A stretch of 6,451 nucleotides of DNA from DASRGL01 sp035651115 (GTDB lineage: Bacteria > Armatimonadota > Chthonomonadetes > Chthonomonadales > Chthonomonadaceae): contig DASRGL010000073.1 in NCBI GenBank assembly GCA_035651115.1, positions 1-6,451 on the forward strand, read 5' to 3'. A program made the translations under genes and the position numbers. The notes below the pieces were generated by a model. It was not told where the DNA came from. It saw nothing but the letters and a program-made list of their open reading frames with translations, and ran no database searches. Below are positions 1 to 6,379 of this stretch, in pieces; within the stretch, counting starts at the first letter, position 1, and the number at the start of each line of letters is the position of its first letter.

Positions 1-1
1 G

Positions 2-919
2 CAGATGCGCAACCGGCATATCATCCTGAGCCATCCCGACGTGCGCTATCCGACCTATCTGGATCAGTTTTCTCTGCGCGATCCGATGGACCCGAAGGCG
101 GGCCGCATCCCGCTCAATGCCATCGGCCTGCTCGGACGGGCGCGGCGCGGCCTGCCGACCTACATCGGCCTGATTCCGCGCGCCTACCTGAACAGCATGA
201 GCATCGGTACGCCCTGGTTCTGGCTGTTCTATCTGGTCGCCGTTCCCTTCACGCTGCTGGCGCTGATCGGGTTCGTCGAGGGCTGGCGGCGCGGACTCTA
301 TCTCTCCGGCGCGTTCTCGGCCCTGTTCTGGCTGTTCGCGGCGATGTGGCCCTGGCGGGACGCCCGGTTTCTCGTTCCCATCGTGCCGTTTATGCTGCTC
401 TATCTCTTTCTGGGAGTGGAGTGGGTCTCCGCGCGGCTGGAGAAGCGAGGAGGCGTGCGACTGACACGGATAGCGCAAGGTGTGGCGGCGCTGCTCCTGC
501 TGGCCTACTGCGCCCATGTTCACGCCGTCACCATCGCACGGGAGCGGAAAGTCACGGCAAGCGGCTATGCGTTGGGGAGGAATAGAGAAGAGGGTGGTTT
601 CTATGCGGCCTGCGCCTGGCTCAAGCAGAACGCGGAACCGGGTACGGTCCTCATGGGCCGTCCGGCCTATCTGCTGCACCTCTACACCGGCCATCCGACC
701 ACGCAGGTCGAGCCGAACGATAGGCCGCGCGTGCAGGAACTCGCCTACATGCAGCCGCGCCATGTGCGCTACATCCTGCAAGATGCCTGGTCATGGTCGC
801 ACAGCGACGCCTATCTCCTTCCCTATCTGCGCGCCTATGCAGACCGGTGGCGGCTTGCCTGGGAAGACCCTCTCGGCAGTGGCGCGCGAGTCTGGCAGCG
901 CGTCGAAACCCCGCCATAA
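2..919 (+). CDS. ArnT/PMT-like (GT39-type) integral membrane glycosyltransferase, C-terminal part (5' end outside window)
   Basis: The reading frame is open to the left edge, so the ATG at position 5 is probably an internal Met and the gene begins outside the window. Counting from that Met, hydrophobic segments lie at about residues 72-92, 98-115, 121-139 and 157-175, followed by a soluble C-terminal domain of about 120 residues. The stretch WRDARFLVPIVPF, just before the third segment, resembles the R-(Y/F)-L-x-P-I-x-P-F pattern common late in dolichyl-phosphate-mannose/ArnT-like transferases. The tail (AWLKQNAEPGTVLMGRP, then LYTGHPT) is like the periplasmic end of many uncharacterised GT39-like proteins. 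Members of this group move a sugar from a polyprenyl-phosphate donor to an acceptor on the outer face of the inner membrane. The N-terminal catalytic acidic residues are not visible here, so substrate and activity are unknown. It ends in TAA and converges on the restriction-modification operon. Confidence 0.72.
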   Translation, partial: QMRNRHIILSHPDVRYPTYLDQFSLRDPMDPKAGRIPLNAIGLLGRARRGLPTYIGLIPRAYLNSMSIGTPWFWLFYLVAVPFTLLALIGFVEGWRRGLYLSGAFSALFWLFAAMWPWRDARFLVPIVPFMLLYLFLGVEWVSARLEKRGGVRLTRIAQGVAALLLLAYCAHVHAVTIARERKVTASGYALGRNREEGGFYAACAWLKQNAEPGTVLMGRPAYLLHLYTGHPTTQVEPNDRPRVQELAYMQPRHVRYILQDAWSWSHSDAYLLPYLRAYADRWRLAWEDPLGSGARVWQRVETPP

Positions 920-920
920 G

Positions 921-964
921 TTCTGTTTTTCTGTTTTTCTGTTTAGTTCTGTTTTTCTGTTTAG
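921..964. repeat. Five copies of the octamer TTCTGTTT
   Basis: Octamers occupy 921-928, 929-936 and 937-944, then AG, then 947-954 and 955-962, then AG again. The array starts one base after the TAA of the glycosyltransferase gene. It looks like slipped-strand expansion and also contains a larger 18-base duplication (octamer-octamer-AG at 929-946 and 947-964). It is T-rich on the + strand and does not form a hairpin, so it is not an intrinsic terminator by itself. No function can be assigned. Confidence 0.85.
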
Positions 965-972
965 TAGTATAG

Positions 973-1062
973 TTAGAGATATGCTGCCATCTTCCATTGG
1001 TAGGCCAGAATGCCGGTCGTCAGGTAGGTGCGCTCTCCCGAACGCGCCGTCGGCTTGCCGGT
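973..1062 (-). pseudogene. Orphan C-terminal fragment of a paralogue of the Tat-exported oxidoreductase-like gene
   Basis: Read on the minus strand from 1062, the first 21 codons encode exactly the same residues as codons 363-383 of the intact gene at 3473-4729 (TGKPTARSGE followed by RTYLTTGILAY). The frame then runs on into a different tail, QWKMAAYL, and a TAA stop at 973-975. The intact gene instead continues GMESHFRGG for 35 residues. Upstream of 1062 the similarity ends abruptly and the frame reads as arginine-rich nonsense, with no start codon in a sensible place. It is therefore a remnant and not a working gene. The tail may be the authentic C-terminus of the gene that was here before the restriction-modification operon arrived (inference). 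Confidence 0.7.
1000..1062 (-). repeat. Left copy of a 63-bp direct repeat flanking the restriction-modification operon
   Basis: Matches 3581-3643 in the same orientation at 61 of 63 positions. The mismatches are at 1006 (C versus G at 3587) and 1018 (C versus G at 3599). Both are third-codon, synonymous differences (CTG/CTC Leu, ACG/ACC Thr). The match stops sharply at 1063 and fades below 1000, where only short words such as ATGGA are shared. Confidence 0.93.
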
Positions 1063-1137
1063 TCCTCGGCGTCGCCGCCATTCTCTACTACGCCTCGGTC
1101 GTCACTGCGCCCCACAACATTCGTCGGATGCGGCGGT

Positions 1138-2673
1138 TCAGGGGGTGTACCTCTCGACTGGCTCGAAAACAAGCACGCCCTGTCTCTTCGTCTCGACGGT
1201 TCCCTCGTGAAGAAAGGCAGATAACGCCTCATCTCGTCCCAACTGCTCGGCGACCTTTTTGACATCCAAGCGATTGAGAATATCCGCCGTGATAGGACGC
1301 TTGCTGTCCGCAAAGATGACGGCCTTCAGAAATCGGCGCGTCAGGTCAGAATAGAACAGTTCATGCAGCAGAGCGGCCTCCTTCGCATGATGGCTGCCGA
1401 CAAAATAGCAGGTGTCGTCCACGCAGACGGGCTTACCCTGATAGGGTGGTATCAGGGTAAAGCGAGCCTCTTTGTGCAGGCCGGAGATAGCGACTTTATA
1501 GGGAGCAAACGTATACGGGCCAATGCCGAAGAGACAGTACTTCGGCTGGCCGCGATAGATCGAACTTTTGCGTTCGGAAAACAGGGCGTCGTACCGGGCA
1601 AGATAGTCCCAGGTTTTTGGAGCCGTGTCCTGCAAATGGGCTGTCTCCTCGCCAACAGCAGACTGCGTGACAAGGACGTACCGGGTCGGCGTGGTAACGC
1701 CTTTGGCGACATCGCTGGCCTTCAGCAGAGGGTACAGGTGCGTCTCTTCCACATCCACCTCAACGCCGAAACCGTTCCGCAAACTTCCGTTGACAATATC
1801 AAGTTCCATCACCTTCGCCAGATCGTGCTTGATGCCCGACCGCCACCGATAGTAGTTGACTCCGCGGAGAGACTTGAGTTCCCGATAGGCGTCTACATCG
1901 GCCACCATCTCGCCGTCCACCAGTCCAAAACGAGTCAGCGGCATCGCGCTATCGAGCGCGCTATAGAGCCGCGCGCTCTTATCTGTCACGAGTTCGGCGC
2001 GAAAACGGGCGAAGAACAGGCAGGCATCCACGGACGCCCCGAACCATTCGACAGCAGGAATACGGTATAGGGCGCTCTCTGCTGGCGCGAGGCCGTTGTG
2101 CCAGTAGTACTCCAACGCTTTGCGCGCGACTCCTGTTTTGCACAGCATGGCGAGGGTGAAGGGACGGCCTCGAGCAGCCTCCGCCAGTTTCAGCAGCATC
2201 CATTCCGAAATGTCGAAATTGGCCTTGCCGGTACGGGCATCCAGTCCGTTTAGGCGCTTTAGATTCGACTTCTCCGGCAGATTGCCCGCCCCCAGCGCGC
2301 CTAAAGCGGCATTCGTGACCCAGGGGGGATTTCCTAGAAACAGCGCAGGGGTCTGCTTATCCTTTAGAAAGGTCTGCCAATCGAATGTAAAGAAATCTTG
2401 TATGCCGAGATATGTCCTCACTTTCGGATGACTTTGAAAGAGGCGCTGGCTGGCACGGGCGACGTAATCCGGGTTGATGTCGAAACCGAAGTAGGCGGCC
2501 TCTGTTCCAAAGACGCGGGCTGCCGCTTCTAGAAAACTGCCTTCGCCGCAGGCAGGCTCGATCACAGTACGTGGACAGCACCCCAGGCGCTTTAGCAGCG
2601 CGCACACCGATTCGGCGAGCGGAAGCGGCGTCTGGAAATCGCCGAATTCGATTTTGCGGTGGCGTTCGCTCAT
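1138..2673 (-). CDS. Type II N6-adenine DNA methyltransferase (TaqI/Eco57I-like, gamma class)
   Basis: A 511-residue SAM-dependent methyltransferase that would methylate adenine in the target site of the partner nuclease. Motif order is that of gamma-class enzymes: motif X-like GDFQTP (11-16), motif I EPACGEGSF (39-47), motif II FDINPDY (64-70), motif IV NPPW (115-118), and NFDISEWML (152-160). The C-terminal half (from about residue 270: SGIKHDLAKVMEL, YPLLKASDV, then SIYRGQPKY and KRPITADILNRLD) is the region expected to recognise DNA. The start at 2673 is preferred over a longer frame opening at 2739, because its ATG overlaps the nuclease stop as ATGA, has AAGG four bases upstream, and puts motif X at the usual N-terminal position. 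The earlier 22 residues have no such support. The gene is full-length and uninterrupted. Specificity cannot be predicted from the sequence by eye. Confidence 0.93.
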   Translation of the reverse strand: MSERHRKIEFGDFQTPLPLAESVCALLKRLGCCPRTVIEPACGEGSFLEAAARVFGTEAAYFGFDINPDYVARASQRLFQSHPKVRTYLGIQDFFTFDWQTFLKDKQTPALFLGNPPWVTNAALGALGAGNLPEKSNLKRLNGLDARTGKANFDISEWMLLKLAEAARGRPFTLAMLCKTGVARKALEYYWHNGLAPAESALYRIPAVEWFGASVDACLFFARFRAELVTDKSARLYSALDSAMPLTRFGLVDGEMVADVDAYRELKSLRGVNYYRWRSGIKHDLAKVMELDIVNGSLRNGFGVEVDVEETHLYPLLKASDVAKGVTTPTRYVLVTQSAVGEETAHLQDTAPKTWDYLARYDALFSERKSSIYRGQPKYCLFGIGPYTFAPYKVAISGLHKEARFTLIPPYQGKPVCVDDTCYFVGSHHAKEAALLHELFYSDLTRRFLKAVIFADSKRPITADILNRLDVKKVAEQLGRDEALSAFLHEGTVETKRQGVLVFEPVERYTP

Positions 2674-2681
2674 AGCACCTT
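2670..2681 (-). promoter_or_regulatory. Coupled start of the methyltransferase: ATGA overlap with Shine-Dalgarno AAGG
   Basis: The nuclease TGA stop (2670-2672) and the methyltransferase ATG (2671-2673) share bases as ATGA. AAGG at 2678-2681 lies four bases before the ATG, inside the nuclease coding sequence. This arrangement suggests that methyltransferase translation depends on ribosomes finishing the nuclease. It also decides the start in favour of 2673. Confidence 0.75.
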
Positions 2682-3329
2682 GATGATACCGGCAATACTG
2701 CCTGCCTGCTCGATGGCGCGGGCATACTGTAGCCGCCATTGGAGCGCATTGGAGATCGTCAGATAGCCGACTTCCGGCGGATTCTGGAGTATCTCCTGAG
2801 CCAGCGCGACGGCCTGAATCTCGTCTACGGGCAGCATCCGCTCACTCAGAAAGGCGATAATGTCGTCTTCGTTTCCTTCGTTGTCAAGTATACGGCGCAG
2901 TCCCATCGTGGTCTGGAAGTCGGCAGTGCGCTCCTTCTCCACAAAAATGACATGCCGCACCAGCAGGTTGGCTGTAGAGGCTATCGGGTCGTCGCGCTTT
3001 TCGTAGACAAAGATGAGCAGGGAGTAGCCCAGTCCATAGACCTTCTGCCGGGCCGATTTGAACGGACACGAGGACTGCGGCTGACGTACACTGGTCGTCT
3101 TGAAATCCACCAGCAGGCCGGGCAGGTCTATGCCCTCCGCAGAACTGCCCGCCATGAACTCGTAACGCTCTTGCAGGTAGAGCCGAAACTTCTGTTCGAG
3201 ATACGTGCCGACCGCCTTGCCGTCCGTGATGCCATAGAGCAATGGTTCTTGATGCTGGCTCTCCAGGGTTCCAAAGACCCTGGCTTCCTGAATCAATAGC
3301 GGGGTGGTAAGCGAAGGTTTGTCGTTCAT
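2670..3329 (-). CDS. Type II restriction endonuclease, PD-(D/E)XK fold
   Basis: A 219-residue protein whose position next to a full-length adenine methyltransferase, and whose visible motifs, mark it as the cognate nuclease. Candidate catalytic residues are E45 (TYLEQKF), D68 (GIDLPG) and D75-x-K77 (LLVDFKTTS), which fit D-x(n)-(D/E)-x-K. The following block QPQSSCPFKSARQKVYGLGY (83-102) and the strand SLLIFVYEK (103-111) match, from memory, a recurring group of uncharacterised restriction endonucleases paired with TaqI-like methyltransferases. Residues from about 185 on look helical and may contact DNA (inference). The ATG at 3329 has only a weak AGG eight bases upstream. The frame is open for another 38 codons to a TAA at 3444-3446, but contains no ATG, GTG or TTG, so 3329 is the start. 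No controller (C) gene is present. Target sequence unknown. Confidence 0.86.
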   Translation of the reverse strand: MNDKPSLTTPLLIQEARVFGTLESQHQEPLLYGITDGKAVGTYLEQKFRLYLQERYEFMAGSSAEGIDLPGLLVDFKTTSVRQPQSSCPFKSARQKVYGLGYSLLIFVYEKRDDPIASTANLLVRHVIFVEKERTADFQTTMGLRRILDNEGNEDDIIAFLSERMLPVDEIQAVALAQEILQNPPEVGYLTISNALQWRLQYARAIEQAGSIAGIIKVL

Positions 3330-3412
3330 GCAGGCGACCTGTGATGTAGGAGCGTATCCCTCTCCTGCTTCGTCTGAAATCTGGCTGCCAGTTCGCCCTA
3401 ACAGCAGGCAAA

Positions 3413-3426
3413 CCCTCTTTTGAGGG
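3413..3426 (-). terminator. Weak hairpin, possible terminator of the Tat-protein operon
   Basis: CCCTC (3413-3417) and GAGGG (3422-3426) pair around a four-base loop. Read on the minus strand the stem is followed by only TTTG, so the U tract is poor. It lies about 46 bases beyond the stop of the oxidoreductase-like gene and about 85 bases before the nuclease start. It could reduce read-through into the restriction-modification operon, but the short stem makes this uncertain. Confidence 0.25.
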
Positions 3427-3472
3427 CAGAAGAGAGAACTCCGTTATCGAAGCTGCACATGGAGAGACCGAA

Positions 3473-4729
3473 TTAGCGCAGCACCTCTTTCCAGTGTTCC
3501 GGGACGGGCATCGGGCGATAGGCGATCTCCAGATCGGGCGTCTCCAGCATAGCGCCGCCCCGGAAATGGCTCTCCATGCCGTAGGCGAGAATGCCGGTGG
3601 TCAGGTAGGTGCGCTCTCCCGAACGCGCCGTCGGCTTGCCGGTCAGGTACATCTCTTCCAGGGCGCGCACGGTGGCGGAGAAGTGCTTGAGGCGCGGCAC
3701 GTCGTCGAGGCGGTAGGCGGTGGAGACGATCTCCCGGCTCCCCTGCTCCCGATAAGCGAACGCAAACTCCTGGCAGTAGCCGTTCGCCATCAGCACGGTC
3801 ATCCTCTGCCCATCGCGATAGACGATGTCGAAGGCGTGAACGTCGTTCGTATAGTCCTGCGGCTTTCCGCTTGGGCCATGAACGGCTCCCAGCGCCGCCT
3901 CTGCGATCTCTTTCGGCCAGTGGCCCGCGTTGTGCGCATCCCAGACCGCCTGCCCGGAAAGCACCTGCACGCTCTTGACGCCGACCTCCCCGCCCGCCCG
4001 GCACTCGACGACATGCTGCCCCGTCTCCAGCGCGTGGAAACCGTAGGACTCCAGCCCGCCGTAGCCCACCGCGATGACGTGATCCAGTTTCTTGCTGTGC
4101 GGCAGGGGAACCATCGGCTCGTACTTGGCGAAGGGCAGGCTGCTGCCCGCCATCCAGGGGATCTGCATCCCCCGGATCGTCCGCCACATATACTTGGCCC
4201 ACGTCCAGTTCCAGGACATGTGCTTGTCGTTGAAGACGGGAACGACGCGCCCCGACTGCCGGAAGACGCCGATCACCTGGTCGAACAGTTCGCGGCGCGG
4301 ATAGAGCTGCTGCCCTTTGGCGTTGAGGGGATAGGTTCCATGCTCTCCCACGATCACCACGCCGTCTACCGCCAGTTCGTCGCCGCCCTGACAGAGCGCG
4401 GTGGCAACGGAAGGGTACATCGGCACGTTATGCTTCTTCGCGGTGGCGATGCCGATGTCGTTCTTGGCGATCTCCATCAGGTGCATGGCAACGACCTCGC
4501 AGCGCGGCTCCTCGAAATGATCGTCGAACTGCTTGCCTTCCAGGAACTTGGTGCAGTAGCAGAGGCCATGGCTGGTCGCGCCGTACTCCGTCAGGAGAAC
4601 GGCCAGTTTGGGGCGCGGCGTCGGGGAACGCATCGGGGATACCCTCCTCTCCGGGGCCATGAGCGCCAGCGAAACGCCGGCGCTCGCCTTCAAAAAATCC
4701 CGTCGTGTCGTGGGATTCTGCTGTGTCAT
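3473..4729 (-). CDS. Tat-exported Gfo/Idh/MocA-like oxidoreductase-family protein
   Basis: A 418-residue protein with a twin-arginine signal: TTRRDFLKASAGVSLALMAP at 7-26 (RR at 9-10 followed by DFLK and a hydrophobic run). The mature part begins with an alternating strand/helix pattern (KLAVLLTEYGATSHG 41-55, GVVIVGEHG 123-131). The middle and C-terminal parts (FHALETGQHVVECRAGGEVG 231-250, LTGKP 362-366) resemble the substrate domain of Gfo/Idh/MocA proteins. The usual GxGxxG dinucleotide-binding loop is not seen after the first strand, so a redox role is uncertain. The start at 4729 lies 24 bases after the DUF1501 stop and places the RR near the N-terminus; its Shine-Dalgarno is weak (GAGG, 12 bases away). 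Spacing indicates co-transcription with DUF1501. Codons 363-383 are duplicated at 1000-1062. It may be a non-catalytic sugar- or cell-surface-related protein instead of an enzyme. Confidence 0.72.
   Translation of the reverse strand: MTQQNPTTRRDFLKASAGVSLALMAPERRVSPMRSPTPRPKLAVLLTEYGATSHGLCYCTKFLEGKQFDDHFEEPRCEVVAMHLMEIAKNDIGIATAKKHNVPMYPSVATALCQGGDELAVDGVVIVGEHGTYPLNAKGQQLYPRRELFDQVIGVFRQSGRVVPVFNDKHMSWNWTWAKYMWRTIRGMQIPWMAGSSLPFAKYEPMVPLPHSKKLDHVIAVGYGGLESYGFHALETGQHVVECRAGGEVGVKSVQVLSGQAVWDAHNAGHWPKEIAEAALGAVHGPSGKPQDYTNDVHAFDIVYRDGQRMTVLMANGYCQEFAFAYREQGSREIVSTAYRLDDVPRLKHFSATVRALEEMYLTGKPTARSGERTYLTTGILAYGMESHFRGGAMLETPDLEIAYRPMPVPEHWKEVLR
3581..3643 (-). repeat. Right copy of the 63-bp direct repeat, inside the oxidoreductase-like gene
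   Basis: Encodes residues 363-383 of the intact gene and matches 1000-1062 at 61 of 63 bases in the same orientation, an offset of 2,581 bases. The restriction-modification operon and the last 35 codons of this gene lie between the two copies. Confidence 0.93.
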
Positions 4730-4753
4730 CGGGTTCTGCTGCCTCAGAAATGG

Positions 4754-6244
4754 TCATGCCAGCACCGGCGTGAGGACTTCGCCATGCACGTCGGTCAGGC
4801 GGCGCTGCGAGCCGTTATGGTAGTAGGTCAGTCGTTTATGATCCAGGCCGAGCAGGTGCAGGGCCGTCGCATGAAAATCATAGATCGTGCAGACATTCTC
4901 CTGCGCTTTGTAGCCGAATTCGTCGGTCGCGCCGTAGCTGAAGCCGCCCTTCACGCCCGCACCCGCCATCCAGGCCGTAAAGCCGTAGGGGTTATGGTCG
5001 CGGCCCTCGCTGCCGGTCTGGTGGGTCGGCATCCGCCCGAACTCCGTCGTCCACAGCACCAGCGTATCGTGCAGCAGGCCGCGCTGTTTCAGGTCTTGGA
5101 GCAGCGCGGCGGTCGGCTGGTCGAGGATGGGGCCGTGCCGCTCGTAGTCGGCCTTGAGCGTCTTGTGGGCGTCCCAGTTGAGCAGGCCATCCACCGCCGA
5201 GGCGCACGCCCCGCAGTAGAGCTGCACGAAGCGAACGCCGCGCTCCAGCAGCCGCCGCGCCAGGATGCAGTTGCGGGCGTAGCTCGCCTTGAGCGGATCG
5301 GGACTGTCCGCGCCGTAGAGCGTCCGTGTGGCGGCGGTCTCCTTCGAGATGTCCGTCACCTCCGGCGCGGAGAGCTGCATCCGCGCGGCCAGTTCGTAGG
5401 CGGCGATGCGCGCCGCCAGGTCGCTGTCGGCGGGATGGTGCGCCAGATGCGCGCGGTTCAGGCGGCCCAGCAGGTCGCGTACCTGCCGCTCACCCTGCGG
5501 CGTCGCGTCTTTGGGCGGATTCAGATTGGCGATAGGCGTGGTGGCGTTGAAGGCCGTTCCCTGGTAGGCGGCGGGCAGAAATCCGGCGTTCCAGTTGGCG
5601 GGGCCGTTGGGAGGCAGTCCGCGCCTGTCCGGGATGGCGACGAAGGCGGGCAGGTTCTGATTCTCCGTGCCGAGCGCGTAGGTGACCCACGCGCCCATGC
5701 TGGGGAAGCCCTCAAAGACGAAGCCGGTGTTCATCTGGAGCATGGCCGGGCCGTGCGTGTTGCTGCGGGCGGTCAGGGAGTGGATAAAGCAGAGATCGTC
5801 CACGCGCGCGGCCAGGTGCGGCAGCAGATCGGAGACCCATTTGCCGCACTGCCCATGCTGCCGCCACGCCCACGGACTGCGCATCAGGTTGCCGTTGCCG
5901 CCCTGGAAGCTGCTGACCCCGGTGAGGCCCGGCATCGGCTCGCCGTGCCGCTTCTGCAACTCCGGCTTGTACTCGAAGGTGTCCATGGCGCTGACTGCGC
6001 CCGGACAGAATATCTGCAAGACGCGCCGCGCCTTTGGAGGAAAGTGGGGAGGACGCGGGGCCAGCGGATTGGGGAGCCGCGTATCGGCGCGGGCCGGGCC
6101 GGTCTCCTCCATCAGCAGGCAGGCCAGCGCGATGCTGCCCAGTCCCGTTCCCATCTCTCCCAGAAACTCTCTCCTATCCAGCAAGCGTTCCATCCCCATG
6201 CGAAACCCTCTCTCCTCGTCAAAATCGCTTCTCTCCAGTTTCAT
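4754..6244 (-). CDS. DUF1501 family protein, Tat-exported (sulfatase/alkaline-phosphatase-like fold)
   Basis: A 496-residue DUF1501 protein, complete to the family's typical C-terminus. Visible marks are a twin-arginine segment LLDRREFLGE (21-30) followed by a hydrophobic run (33-45), FCPGAVSAMDTFEYKPEL (79-96), HGPAMLQMNTG (164-174), WDAH (357-360), TEFGRMP (400-406), GRDHNPYGF (414-422) and GATDEFG (438-444). The last blocks include conserved D/H residues thought to correspond to metal sites of the alkaline-phosphatase superfamily, though activity is not established for DUF1501. Two starts are credible. The ATG at 6244 has GGAGG eight bases upstream (6253-6257). The ATG at 6199 gives a shorter, more usual Tat n-region and follows a purine-rich GAGAGGG. 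I keep 6244 for its better-spaced ribosome site. The gene is paired with DUF1553 upstream, the standard partner in Planctomycetota and relatives, and followed after 24 bases by another Tat protein. Confidence 0.93.
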   Translation of the reverse strand: MKLERSDFDEERGFRMGMERLLDRREFLGEMGTGLGSIALACLLMEETGPARADTRLPNPLAPRPPHFPPKARRVLQIFCPGAVSAMDTFEYKPELQKRHGEPMPGLTGVSSFQGGNGNLMRSPWAWRQHGQCGKWVSDLLPHLAARVDDLCFIHSLTARSNTHGPAMLQMNTGFVFEGFPSMGAWVTYALGTENQNLPAFVAIPDRRGLPPNGPANWNAGFLPAAYQGTAFNATTPIANLNPPKDATPQGERQVRDLLGRLNRAHLAHHPADSDLAARIAAYELAARMQLSAPEVTDISKETAATRTLYGADSPDPLKASYARNCILARRLLERGVRFVQLYCGACASAVDGLLNWDAHKTLKADYERHGPILDQPTAALLQDLKQRGLLHDTLVLWTTEFGRMPTHQTGSEGRDHNPYGFTAWMAGAGVKGGFSYGATDEFGYKAQENVCTIYDFHATALHLLGLDHKRLTYYHNGSQRRLTDVHGEVLTPVLA

Positions 6245-6280
6245 ACGGCAGCCCTCCGGTACGGTCGCGGCTTGAAACCT

Positions 6281-6363
6281 CCCCCCTTCCCCCTCCTTCG
6301 TAAGGAGGGGGAGCCTTCGCCTCTCCCCTCTCCACAGCGTGGGAGAGGGGTTAGGAGTGAGGG
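6281..6363. repeat. REP-like double hairpin between the DUF1553 and DUF1501 genes
   Basis: Hairpin 1 has a perfect 10-bp stem, CCCCCTCCTT (6289-6298) with AAGGAGGGGG (6302-6311), and a CGT loop; a further T-A and a T-G pair can extend it. Hairpin 2 pairs CCCCTCTCC (6325-6333) with GGAGAGGGG (6342-6350), with inner AC/GT pairs and one bulged G. The flank GTTAGGAGTGAGGG resembles the dispersed bacterial palindromes of the CCCTCACCCC...CCCTCTCCC type, known from many environmental genomes. Located in the 135-bp gap of an apparent operon, it would be transcribed and could stabilise or attenuate the message. Hairpin 1 is not followed by a T tract on the minus strand, so it is not a typical terminator. 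Repeated occurrence in the genome cannot be seen from this window. Confidence 0.65.
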
Positions 6364-6379
6364 CTATTCCCTTCTCAGC

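Noticed and set aside
921..964. CRISPR-like or intrinsic terminator reading of the TTCTGTTT repeats
   Set aside because: Units are eight bases with no spacers, and there is no stem-loop in front of the T-rich tract.
1066..1076. Palindrome CGGCGTCGCCG in the convergent gap as a terminator
   Set aside because: The stem is only five pairs with a one-base loop, which cannot fold as an RNA hairpin of that size, and no T tract follows on either strand.
1363..2070. 235-codon open frame on the + strand opposite the methyltransferase
   Set aside because: It is antisense to a gene with clear family motifs, shows no recognisable domain, and reads as a complement of the methyltransferase codons.
2674..2739. 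N-terminal extension of the methyltransferase starting at an ATG at 2739
   Set aside because: The 22 extra residues lie inside the nuclease coding region, have no methyltransferase motif, and the ATG at 2673 has both a Shine-Dalgarno and the ATGA overlap.
3330..3446. In-frame extension of the nuclease upstream of 3329
   Set aside because: The frame is open for 38 codons but has no ATG, GTG or TTG, so it is unlikely to be translated; I also see no convincing promoter there.
3444..4202. 252-codon minus-strand frame overlapping the oxidoreductase-like gene
   Set aside because: It is rich in Gly, Arg and Ala as expected of a shifted frame in GC-rich DNA, with no motif; the overlapping frame has a Tat signal and family-like blocks.
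5682..6275. 197-codon + strand frame opposite the DUF1501 gene
   Set aside because: It is antisense to a well-supported gene and has low-complexity Ser/Arg/Pro content typical of shadow frames.
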